A stretch of 64,000 bases of DNA from Agrocybe praecox. Lineage: Eukaryota; Basidiomycota; Agaricomycetes; Agaricales; Agrocybaceae. The notes beneath the pieces are model-generated. The model had not been told where the DNA came from. It did no database searches and worked only from the letters and a program-made list of their open reading frames with translations. The position numbers and the translations under genes were made by a program. Shown piece by piece: positions 47,593 to 58,673 of this stretch; position 1 is the first letter of the stretch; the number at the start of each line of letters is the position of its first letter. The stretch is from contig OZ024847.1 of assembly GCA_964017145.1 (NCBI GenBank), positions 124,001 through 188,000 of the forward strand, given 5' to 3'.

Positions 47593-48081
47593 ACACGTAC
47601 TACTGTTGACTATAGTAGAAGTACTTCCTAATTGTCATTCCTTTCCGATGCGTCTAACTGGGTCCCATAATATGGTTTGCAATCTATTTTTAACTCAATA
47701 GAGTGAGGTGGCTGTGGTTGACGTTGCGTTTATTTGTCAACACTTTGGAGATTGCCTAATTTTGGCCTGCTCTGCTCATCGTTGACGGCGTTAAACACGA
47801 CCACCAAAATTACGACGGAAGTCAGTTAACAACGACCTGGCACAGAGCGACTGTCACGACCGGCGTCTACAGATATTTGACTCGCTTTTTTTACGATCCC
47901 TTCTCTCGGTTTTCCTCTGCAAAGTTTCAAGCTCCAAGCTTCATTGCTCGCTCATAGTTTCTGCTTGCCGCTCGTGGCCTTGAACCTTATTTTCACCTCT
48001 CTCATCCTCTGTTGGGAATCAGAAATCCTTGAATATATACAGGCAAAAAGAAATAATCTTTAAGAAGAACCTCCGTTCAAC
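47593..48081. other. Intergenic, promoter side of SYM1
   Basis: No frame of interest. Confidence 0.4.
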
Positions 48082-49233
48082 ATGGCGAGCCTACTCCGTT
48101 CTTACAAGTATGTACGTCGTTTGTTTTCCTCCTTCTCCGCTACACATCCGATGAGAACGAGCTCTACTAATCATGTTTATATTTTCTGAACTTAGCTCTG
48201 CTCTCCTTCGGCGCCCCATGCTCACACAGTGCATCACGGCAGGTGTTCTTTTCGGAACAGGTGACATCGTAGCCCAGCAACTGGTGGAAGAGAGGCAGAA
48301 GGGTGTTGGACATGACGTTCGTGGTTTACTCTCTGTTGGAACTTCTCTAGTCGTACTAACTGCAGCGCATAGTGGCAACGTACCGCCCGCCTTACGTTCT
48401 ATGGGACATTTCTCTTCGGTCCTTGTATGACGAAGTGGTATGAGCTGTTGAATAGAATCAAATTCGCGACCCCCACGAAGGCGCTGGTATACCGAGTGAG
48501 TTTTCACGAAATTGTTTCACTTGACCTTTGCTTTTTGGCTTTGAACAAGATGTCGAAGGTCCAGAAGTGTTCGAGTTCAATTCACCCTCCGACAATTTCT
48601 CATCCACACTGCTTTCCTTGACCGTTCAACCTCTTTTGCTCTGCTTTGGTTTGTGGATTGTGTACTGACCTTCTCTTCTTCCGTCCAGGTATGGCTCGAC
48701 CAAGCAATTCTAACACCAGTCGCCGTCGCATTCTTCTATGGGTCCATGAGTATTCTGGAAGGGAAGCCGAAGGAGGCCAGGGCACGGATAGAGACTGTAT
48801 GCATCGTTTTTCCTCTATTTTTCGAATGCGGGTTAGAAAGACACTTAACGCCCATATGCACTTGATAGGCATACGTACCCACCATCGTGCGCAACTGGGC
48901 CGTGTATATCCCCACCCAAATCGTCAACTTCGCCTTTACCCCACCGCACCTGAGATTGGTCGTCGTGAGCGTTGTTAGTTTATTCTGGAGTGAGTGTTCG
49001 GCCATTGCATTCCATTCATATCCAACCTCTTCGTTTTACTCCTTTTCTTGCTTGGTTGACCATTCTTCCCCCTTCTCATCATATGCATTGTTTTATAAAT
49101 ATGATATCTAACTGTGTTTTTAGACACGTACCTGAGTGCTGCAAATGCGGCCAATGCAAAAGCCCAACGGGCCGCTGAAGAAGAGGGAAGCGCGAAGATA
49201 GAGGAAGTTCTCGAGAAAGTAGAATCTGCTTGA
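48082..49233 (+). CDS. SYM1: Mpv17/PMP22 family inner-membrane protein
   Basis: Six exons (48082-48107, 48196-48316, 48373-48495, 48689-48796, 48869-48989, 49124-49233) give 202 aa. The family pattern is complete: LLRRPMLTQCITAGVLFGTGD near the start, HDWQRTARLTFYGTFLFGPCMTKWYELL, VWLDQAILTPVAVAFFYGSM, and the signature NWAVYIPTQIVNFAFTPPHLRL followed by VSLFWNTYLS. Four membrane helices are expected. Yeast Sym1 and mammalian Mpv17 sit in the mitochondrial inner membrane and affect metabolite homeostasis and mtDNA maintenance; the same location is inferred. A Glu/Ala-rich tail follows the domain. The second intron starts with GTTCGT. Confidence 0.93.
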
Positions 49234-49857
49234 GTGTACTTAGAAGATGATACATAGAATTTGGAAACCTTGGATGCCAGGCGTGTTTGCCAATTCTCTA
49301 TGTTTTTACGACCCGTTGTTGACCAGACTCGACCGGGATAGACATACCCGAAACAGCCGGCCAGACTTGCGACTCCCTCCCACCTAGCCTTCGCAGGTTT
49401 CTTCCATTAACAAAAACCTCAACTCGATATTCTCTCCAGCTCACGAATGTAGTATTCCTGGATGATTACTACCCCACTTACCAAACCAATTTATCACCCA
49501 CTGCCTCGGTTGTTCATACCCGTTCGGAGGTCTGAGTCTTGTCTGACTAATGCATGGCTTATTCATTGGCGAATGGGTTGGCGTTCCATTTTGGTAACAT
49601 TTCTCATCCTTACTTAGCACGCAACCTCGGCCAGAGATGAAGTCATTCTCGCACTCCTACACTGACTCTACTTTGAGACTCATTGATGACAGATTACTTA
49701 CCAAACAGGTCACCGATCGACGGAATGCCGGAGGGAAGAAGCTATATATGAGGAGAAGTTGTCGCCAACTTTCTTTCTCACTGCTCTGTTCACTTTCACT
49801 TGCTTTTCTTCACACCTACTAAAACATTGTATCTCTCTTCGTTGATATTCCAACAAC
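49234..49857. other. Intergenic, no supported gene
   Basis: Nothing beyond short frames. Confidence 0.4.
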
Positions 49858-50853
49858 ATGTCATCTGAAAACGGACCCGCAACCACCACTGGCCTTGTCT
49901 CATTCTTCGTCCCACCTGCTGACCCGACCATCCGAGCATACCAAAACATCAATGCCGATTCGAAGACTGGCGAACGGCCACGTAACTTCACTCGCGAGGA
50001 CAAACACATCCCTATTGAAAATCTTCGCGGAAAGGAGGAGTCGGTTTCATTGGACACTGCTGGGTTCCAGTTTTTCCACGCTCCATCGGAATACAAGACC
50101 TTTGCGAACGACGAGGAAATCAAGAAGATTTACTATCCAGAGAGTATCGAACTCATCAAGAAGCTTACTGGGGCGAGTAGGGTAGAGCTCTTTGATCACA
50201 GTGCGTACCTTATTCAACTGCTCAACGCAAACGAGGGATGTTCTAACGATTACACTTCTCTCAAAATTCACAGCTGTCCGCCGTCGCATCCCAGGCCAAA
50301 TCGACGACTCTCCAGACAAACGCCAGCCAGTTCCCCAAGCGCACGTTGACCAAACTACTCGCTCCTCTATCGCCCGTGTCCACCGACACCTTCCCGCATC
50401 TGATGCTCCCGAACTCCTCAAGAAACGCTTCCAGATTATCAACCTGTGGCGTCCCATCTCTCACCCCGCATGGGATTGGCCCCTTGCCTTGTGCGATTAC
50501 AGGAGCGTCAACCCAGCACAAGATAGCGTTCCCGTTGCTTTGGTATACCCTGACAGAGAAGGAGAGACCCTGGGCATTAAACACAGCGAGAATTATAGGT
50601 GGACATACATGTATGGAATGACGCCTGATGAAATCGTGTTGATTAAATGGTACGTTTTATCATTGTTTTATTTTAATTTTTTAATTTGAAGGTCTTAACC
50701 TCAATTGTATTTCTTTTTCACAGCTTCGATTCTGTTCAAGATGGCAGCGTTGCAGTGTTTACGCCACACACTGCTTTCGAGGATCCAGCTACACCCGCAG
50801 GATCGCCGCACAGGCAGTCCATCGAACTTAGGGCACTCGTGTTCTACGACTAG
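49858..50853 (+). CDS. CmcJ/AsaB-like hydroxylase/desaturase
   Basis: Exons 49858-50200, 50274-50649 and 50724-50853 give 282 aa. The N-terminus has GLVSFFVPPADPT, then FHAPSEYKTFANDEEIK, ASRVELFDHT, IPGQIDDSPD and the metal-binding-type motif PQAHVDQTTRSS (His-x-Asp). Then come FQIINLWRPI, ALCDYRSV, the segment KHSENYRWTYMYGMTPDE, and a terminal block with TPHTAFEDP (second His) and SIELRALVFYD. This order matches the CmcJ/AsaB-like family, non-heme Fe(II)-type oxidoreductases first known from beta-lactam methoxylation and from aspergillic-acid-type pathways. The substrate is unknown. A decayed copy lies at 20840-21235 on the opposite strand. Confidence 0.88.
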
Positions 50854-51799
50854 AGAATCCTGCGTTGCTTATTATGCACGTTGTATGTACTAATACTAAG
50901 ACTCCTTGTACCCCATTTTCTTGTTCTATGAACAATTTCATAGCACTAATTTCGAGGAAAATTTGTCTTTGCTTCTGGTTTCAAACTGGCTACGTGCTGC
51001 TAGTTTCTGGGTCTTAACGAAGAATCAACAGCAAGTAAATCCTCGCCGTTGGTTAGTTTCGATCGCTCTGTCTTACTCTCTAGCGAGTTTTTGTGTTGAA
51101 GTGGATAGGGTTCTGGGGGAACTCCCGTAGTTGGAAGAGTGTCATTGAGAATGCAGTACCCGTGAAAGTGGGTAATTAACACACGTCTCCATAAAATAAA
51201 AACTGAGAATTGACGGAGACTTCCAACTTGGAAGGATAAATATTCTTATCGAGAGAGGTACGCATCGTCAAAGACATCGATGTTCAAACAAGTAGTAATT
51301 TTGATGCTGAGAACTGGATCCAAATACCACCAATAGTACTACAGAAAAGCGCCAGCGCTGCCCTTGTAAATGTCCTCCCGTCCTTTATCAGCGACTTCTT
51401 CGACAGCCGCTGTGCTTGACGATTTACATACTAGGACCCAGTGCATTTGATTATAAATGCCAACTAAGTGAAATAGACGTCAATCTTCCAGCAAGTAGTG
51501 AAATCAGAACGCCCAGATTAAATTTCTGTTCCTTCTTTGTCAGAGCTCGTCATAGGACGTCTGAATGGCTTTCAAAAATCAGGGGGAAGCAGTGGTGGTA
51601 TAGTGAATGTTTACGATCATCAAGGAAGGAATGATGATGGGGACAGCAGCCCTCGGCAACTCACGGCAATTGATGATACCGTATATCACATGATGATTTG
51701 ATGTAAGCGTGATGGACGCGTCGCGACGCGTCTCCTTTTGATTGACAAGAAAAAGATATTGAACCATAAATATATCTCACTTGTGACTAGACATCTAAT
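50854..51799. other. Intergenic, no supported gene
   Basis: Short frames only. Confidence 0.4.
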
Positions 51800-53101
51800 T
51801 TAATTTCTAACTACTTCATTGCTTTCTTCGCGTTTCGTGGCATTTTCCACGATAATACTTGTAACTCCCGAAGAATCCGCAAATCTCTCCGTATCAACAG
51901 CTAAGTCTGGAGGTAGTTCAAACGATCCCGAGGAAACATCTGAATCCTCATTTCTACTTCTTGATGCCAATTTTAATCGCGAGACCATGAGAGTAGGTGC
52001 GAGACCCTGTGGTCATCTTTAGATTCGGCATACTCTGCAGCGAACTTGTGAACACACCGTCATGATCATTGCGGTATTCGCAAAATAGTCGTTGATAATA
52101 ATAATCGCTACTGAGCTGCTTACATATCCTGTATCCAGAAAGCTGCATACTGCCATGACAATTAGCGACGTTGTATACGTGACGCATGACTGCAGAAGAA
52201 TATCGATTATGTACTGATATCGACTTAACGATTTTTGTGTGGTGTTTGAGTATATATGCTGGCATATGATGGAGGTTGCAGATAGACTAGTTAGCGATGC
52301 TGTGAGAAGCAAAGCCCCAGTTACATGATTTGTTTGCTCCTCTCTTAATATCGTGGCATATTTCTTATCATTTAATTCGCTTCTCAGAGTTGTATCAGCA
52401 ACAGCAAGTCCTAGGAAGGGATTAGATTTTACTTCCGTAAGCACCGCAGCCCTAAAACACGCACCAAGCTCAACGATAAAGAGGAATAATGGAAAAACTA
52501 ATCGGAGGGATGGCCTCCCGCATGCCTGAAAACATCTCCATATCTAGAAAAATCAACGTCACATTCGCAAAGAGAGGAGACCGTACTCGTACCATAAGGC
52601 CATCTGCAAGAACAAACCCGAGGAGTAACAGCGCCGTTGTCACAGCGCTAAGCGCTGGGCGCAGTGAGGAGTCCGTCATGGTGGCAACAAATATAGAGAG
52701 CCTGGTATCACCGTTGGTGCAGAATACGAAGTTCATGCCATACCAAACAATATACGACTGGATGCTAACTTCGGCGTATAACGCGGACAATGTGCCGATG
52801 ACGACGAACCCTTTCGCCAATGAAGGCGCCGTGTGTCGAGATGCTGGATAAGGATAGTGTAAGCAAGAAGGCAGCATTGAACATTGAAATATGCATAGCT
52901 TACAATGAATGACAACTGAGACCGCATAGACACCCGTGTATATCCCTTTGATGTCACCAGTGAGATGCTCGCGTTGTTTATTGAATGTTGCCTCAATTAC
53001 AGACCTAGTAGGAAGAGAGCCATCAAAGTAGAGTTTAGGCTGGCGCTGATCAGTGACATTTGGTCAGATATGGAAGGGAGCCCATTGTTTGTAGAGGACA
53101 T
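51800..53101 (-). CDS. Seven-helix membrane protein, paralogous family member B
   Basis: Exons 53101-53005, 52945-52904, 52843-52593, 52543-52465, 52410-52058 and 52006-51800 give 342 aa. Exon 1 (97 nt), exon 2 (42 nt) and exon 4 (79 nt) have exactly the lengths of the matching exons in other members, with the same phases. It begins MSSTNNGLPSISDQMSLISA. Signatures are GIYTGVYAVSVVIH, TLSALYAE, ADGLM before an intron, IWRCFQACG, LSRYQYIIDILLQSCVTY, and a last exon opening GLAPTLMVSRLKLAS with a hydrophilic Ser/Glu-rich tail. Predicted plasma or endomembrane location; function unknown. Confidence 0.85.
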
Positions 53102-53744
53102 GATGCTGAAGCGAGGGTTACCAAAATTGTTCTTGTTGGCCAATTTATACCGACCTTGTACCAAGAACGAAGTCGAGAATTTTAGGACCAATGTATTGAG
53201 TAACATATCTTTATGAAGAAATACAAGCGCAAAACCAATACATCAGATCCTACCGTGGCATAACATTGTGTTAAACTTGTTCAACGTCGAGAAGCGGGAC
53301 CGAATAAATCAAGTGTGTTTGGTCGTTGATGGTAAGATAAGGAGGGTCTTGACGTATCAAATGAACGTCATGACAATGGCCAACTAACATTCAGGCGTCG
53401 ACTTGTTTCTTGTGTAGAGTCCTGTAGTTGAGTGTGACGGATGAGAGATTAAAGGTATATAAAAGGATTAGCATCTATAATCGACGTCTGAGCGCGCACC
53501 AATCAGTTACCTAATTTGCTGCGCTTGAGTTGTGAAGGTTTTTCATAGTTACTATTATTGAAGAAAGGAATGAAGGCCATGGAGGAAAGGATTACCGGTT
53601 TCTAGCACGACAATGGATGGGTGTACTGAAGTACTGAAGCGTGAACAAGATCAAGTCGCCTTCAAGTCAATCCAAAAAGGCTGTTCAAACAAGGAGGAAT
53701 AGAGCAGCTCATAGGGTTACCCAGAGATGATAGCACGGCGTGCA
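53102..53744. other. Intergenic, no supported gene
   Basis: Nothing recognised. Confidence 0.4.
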
Positions 53745-53872
53745 CCGATACCTGTATATCGACCATACTATATATGGGAAGCCCGAGCATGTATCTTCGA
53801 CATACAGGTTAATAAATACACGCGACCTGTATTTATTAACCTGTTTCTCGGAGATACAGGTATCGACACCTG
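53745..53872. repeat. Nested inverted repeat (long hairpin)
   Basis: The inner arms ACAGGTTAATAAATAC (53804-53819) and its perfect complement GTATTTATTAACCTGT flank a 9-bp loop. Outer arms CGATACCTGTAT and ATACAGGTATCG extend the same dyad after short mismatched stretches (GTATCTTCG against CGGAGATAC). The whole folds into one hairpin of about 125 bp. Possibly a small MITE-like element or a replication or structural site. Confidence 0.7.
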
Positions 53873-55225
53873 CCGTGTAGGACATATGTGGAAGTGGGAC
53901 TCGTCCTTGGCGCTCCGGAGGCGCGTCGACTCGGAGCAGACACGCACGATGGCTGTTGAGGTCGAGGACGAATGTATTCTGCTTCTAAGCGTTGCGCTGT
54001 CATCGTGTAAGGGATTACTATATACTATACTATATTACTATACTATTAAGCAAACACGCAAGTTCGTGTGTAGATATTTGTTTTCTCCCTTTTTTGTTTA
54101 ATCTAATTTAATCCATACCACGGATCGGGTGGTTGATCAGATTGCACTGCCACATCGTGGACGAAAGTTGAGATTGACCTGACATCTCGGTCCCATTTTC
54201 AGTAGTATATCCATCAGACTCTATCCCCGTTCTAAAAAGCTCAAACACTTCACAGACAGAAAGAAACAGTTAATTGTCTTGCCTTCGGCATGATTATTTG
54301 GTCCATCATGACAATTGAAGCCCCTGACTCCTGAGTTGCGGGTCCGAGAAGCCGAGCCTTTGGGGCCAATGACATTCGACATGCTTACATTCTCACTGTC
54401 AAGACAGTATTCGTTTGCATTGTTTTATGAATATATGTCGTCATTTCACATGCTCCTGAGTGTCTCAGGACGTAAGCTTTGGTCATAAAACGGGATGTTT
54501 ATTGTATTACAAGCGAACGAACAAAGTAAACGAAGTCATAAATTTAGATTTCTTGTGAATCAGGTTATCGTAAAATCCCTGAGGTCCTCGTAAACGGGGT
54601 AAATAGGTGCATTTGGGACAAAGGACGATCAACTCACCACACCATTGTATATTTTAGATAAAAATAGATGCGTTTTGCACCCCATAGTACGTACTGGCAT
54701 ATCTTTTAAGGACTGCTATACGGATTATCACTTAGCACGATAAGAATGCCCGTGGTTGTAACCCAGTAGCTTTTTCTTTATTTTTAGATTTTTATAAGCC
54801 TAAAGAAGCGGTTACGTATGTATATCTGCTGCTGGAGTATTTAATATTCGAAGTATACTGCTCAAGGAAGCGAGCCATCCATGTACTCGAACCGGGATTT
54901 TGGGTTGCAAGATAGCTTTTCCGACGTCGATGAGAACATACAACGTGGTTTGTATCACCAGACCCTGATGTCATCGCTGTTTTTCCCTGTTCCTGGAGAT
55001 TTACACGACGGCTTTATGGCCACGATAAAGTTTATATTTGACCTTCGGTGTATAATACAGCTGCAGGTTCCATTCTGAGTCTAGCTTAATCTATGGCAGC
55101 GGGGATGATCATTCTTCAACCAGAAAGAAGGCATAATCAATTAGAATATAAGTCCTCAGACCTCAGCCCCACAGAGCTGGAAGGTTACCGGAGGGGGTAC
55201 CTTCATGGTATGCCTTATTCAACTC
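53873..55225. other. Intergenic, no supported gene
   Basis: Includes an ACTATAT-type microsatellite patch around 54017-54051. Confidence 0.4.
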
Positions 55226-56529
55226 ATGATTATAGTGTCCACAACTCGATCTATCCAAACGTCACTCATCAGCGCCTCTTTAAACTCAACCTTAATGTTT
55301 CTATTTCTTATGGGTGAATAGCCGCATTGTATGGATCATTCACGTTCTAACCTTCATAAAAGGGATATATACAGGCATTTACCTGACAACCGTAACGATT
55401 TACTGTAAGCTCTGACTTAGGCGTACTTGTTTCTCACAGGACGATAATATTTTTTATGGCACAGATTATAAACGCGAGACAGTGCAGTCAAAAAAAGGTG
55501 TAATAGTCACATCATTGACGGCTCTATATGCATCAATAGTAGCTCAAACATGCCTCGACTGGTGTTACATGCAATATGTCCTCTGTGGAAATGTCGAAAT
55601 GTCGACCCTTTACGATTCCACGTTCCCCGCAATAATCACATTTGTGAGTACGGTGCTAGAGAACATTAGCTTCATGATTTCTGATGGATTGATGGTAAGC
55701 ATTTTCCTGCATTATTAACACGTCACCCCAAGTCCCTGACCCACCGCACAAGGTTTGGATGTGCTTCCATGCGTGTCGCCGTTTCTCCCGGTACACTATG
55801 CTACCAATATGTCTCTATGGCGTTGAAGTCGGTGAATATGGTTGATTTCGATATCGAACATGGCTAACGACCCGGTCTAAAGCACTTGGTATTGCCGATA
55901 TGGTACTCACCAGAGTTGTCGCCTTACGCCCTAGCTTACGGACGACTGGGAGATTACAACTCAACAATACCGTCACTGGCGCGTTCTACACCGCAGTTGC
56001 CGCGACCAGTGTAACAGCGACGTGGCTCATATGCAGTCATATACATTCATCTTCTTTCCACAATCGACACTCGAGGGCGCGTTATACATACATTGTTGAT
56101 ATTCTTCTCCAATCGTCGATGATGTATACGACCTCGGTTCTTCTTGTCACGATCTGCGATTTCGTCGCCGCAGGAAAGCTCATTTATCGCCCAACTGTGT
56201 ACATCATTGGCGTATATACTCAGTATATTGCGTCAGTCATGACTGTAAGCTGCGATGATTTGATTGAGCTGTCTACGTCAATAACTGATCCTCTGCAGGG
56301 ACTGTCGCCAACGCTCATGTTAGCTAGGTTAGCTATAGGATCAGAGAGAAACCAAACCAACGAAATTTCCTCCATTGAATTTTCATCGACTATTGTTATG
56401 CGACTAATGGAGGACGGTAACATTTCCCCGATCTCGGAAAATGTATGCCACATTTCACAGAACCAACTCCAAGGTATGGAGGAGGTTCCCAGGACGGCGC
56501 ATTCAAAAGATCTTCCCACGACCCACTAG
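55226..56529 (+). CDS. Seven-helix membrane protein, paralogous family member C
   Basis: Exons 55226-55313, 55363-55404, 55465-55694, 55753-55831, 55883-56244 and 56299-56529 give 343 aa. Exons 2 and 4 (42 and 79 nt) match gene B in length. The start MIIVSTTRSIQTSLISASLN was chosen because it is the first ATG in frame with the family pattern IQTSLISASLN. Later signatures are GIYTGIYLTT, TALYASIVAQ, SDGLM before an intron, VWMCFHACR, ARYTYIVDILLQSSMMY, and GLSPTLMLARLAIGSERN at the start of the last exon. The penultimate intron (54 nt) happens to be open in frame, so a retained-intron form would still encode protein. Function unknown. Confidence 0.85.
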
Positions 56530-57261
56530 TATCAGGGTATGATAAAGTCCAGAATGCATCCTTACGTGTTTGTTTGTTTATTTTTCTACGCCGGAATTTA
56601 TTTTTCTCTCTTGACGAATCAAAGAAAACACGCGGTGTTGGATTTGTAAGGAGCGCACCAAGCGTGCGGTCGTAAACCGACGCTAACGCGCTGTCCAAGT
56701 CCGCATTCCCACGATTGTGGTGTGCATCAACGAAAATAGATCTTAAAAGCTTGAATGACCTGGCATAGTGTCTTTGTGAGGTTGTTTGCCTTGCTTGCAC
56801 TCTTTACTCACAAATACATTATATCGTATATGATATGTGATTTATATTTTCTAACTTACGTCTAGGCATATACTAGTACTAGCCAAACATCGCCGAAGTT
56901 GAGGCTCCAGATGGCATCCAAATATCCAGATTTTAGTGTAGGTGTTCAGCGGAATCGAGCTCACTACTAGCTCACGATGAATGACACAGTGAAGAGTTCA
57001 AAAAGAGGGATCTATATTGACCGTCAGATCGATAGCAGTTGAAATATTAGGAGAGAGACAATATTAGACCCAACAAGTAATTCAGAATGTCTGTACAAGC
57101 TAGAGAACACGTCTTACCGCCATACATTACTATGGAAAGGATCCAGTTAAGTCCACACAAGCTAAGCAATGCTCATAATGTACAAGGCGAGTAAACATTT
57201 TGTAAATTTCTGCCCCATTCCCCGTATTGTAACTGTTAGAACTTAGAAGGCATGCAGAAAA
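56530..57261. other. Intergenic, no supported gene
   Basis: Overlapping short frames only. Confidence 0.4.
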
Positions 57262-58673
57262 CTAAATATCAAACGAGAGGTAACTCGTATTTGCGAAAGT
57301 AATCGGGCTAGAAGGTCGTGGATTGGTCCTATCTTCCACGGGATCATATGTAATGTTAAAATCGAAGTCGGTCAGCCCTATCTGCATCTTTGCGGATCCT
57401 CGAATGTTAAGGATAAGCCGGCTTGCCATGACAGAAGGAATAGCCATGTCAAAGCCTGCGATAGCTTCTTTAAGACCGATCTGATCTCAAATACAGATAA
57501 GGTAAACGTGACTTGAAGAGCATTATGACTTACGGGCGCAAACTCATACACAAACAAACTGATGATGAATAAAGTACCTAGTCTAGAAAGAGAATTAACA
57601 AGGTTTTGAGAATTAATGCATCGCGAACCAGATACTCACACGACGAAGTACAGAATAGAGTCATGAAAAAGCAGGTCCACTAGACCCAGGCCACGTCTGT
57701 TGAAGGCAATCGAGCTAAGCCTTCGTCGTATTTCAATCCCTCGATACACGGCCAATATACATAAAAAGGCCTCGAATATAATGAACAGCACCCAAAGAAG
57801 ACGCAGGTAGTCCACCCTGATAGCCTGTATTAAGATGCACATTTCCCCACTTGCTCCCGGCACTGTGATTACTAAAACAGGAGGGTTAATAGTTGACAAT
57901 AGGGTAGTTATCGTAAGGTAAGAGAGTACCTTTCATGGTTGACAAGAAAAATCCCAGAATTAAAGACGCCGCCAAATTAACCAGGACATACGTTGTAACC
58001 ATAATCCTAAGGACGATCCTACTGTGCTGATAAAGTGCGTACAGACGCATCTGTAAAACGCCTCAAAATACGACGTAAGGATCCTATTGTGTTCCTGTGT
58101 CAATGGAATAAATTTCTTACCCTGAGCAACGAGACCTGCAACTATATTCGTCCACACTGCCCATATATAGTATCGACGACCTGTCGATGAGTTAGTTTCA
58201 GTAAGTCCGCACTGGTTGCGTCACTAACGTACAACTATCCATGACATTACCAGGTTATTTTATCAGTTTCTGAGCGAGGCTACACGACACATGCGTTCTC
58301 ACAACTGGCTCGACCATGTTAATCAAGGGCGAATGGTATTTAGAGTGTGTCATTACCTTTTCGTCCTTATCCACAGTAAACATTGCTATATATAATTAGG
58401 ATTGCGGTTAAGTTATAGGTCATGTCTCTACCGTAGTATGCAAGCCTAATGGTTCGAGGATATGAGATTGGACCGGCTCCTGATGATATAAGCTGTCATA
58501 CTTACACCAATGATACTAGAGCAATGTACCGATTCTGTGGATTGCGAATGAGGAGTAGCTGCGTTACTCATCACTGCTGTTTCCTGGAAGTGGGCACGAA
58601 CCGTGAGAAATACGAGTTTTCCCATTGACCATCTTCCAAGCTGGGAGCAGATTATTTCAGCTTGTACTGGCAT
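57262..58673 (-). CDS. DUF6533-like seven-helix membrane protein, 5' end uncertain
   Basis: The 3' half is clear: RLYALYQHSRIVLRIMVTTY and LAASLILGFFLST, then LRLLWVLFIIFEAFLCILAV, RGIEIRRRL, GLVDLLFHDSILYFV, LGTLFIISLFVYEFA, and the terminal AGFDMAIPSVMASRLILNIRG with a polar tail ending SYLSFDI. These are the conserved stretches of the DUF6533-containing family. Upstream, short exons carrying QNRYIALVSL and a WIRTK-like piece fit the DUF6533 core, but their joints could not be fixed. The start near 58673 (MPVQAEIICSQLG) is tentative. It differs from genes A-D in helix sequence and belongs to a separate family. Confidence 0.65.
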
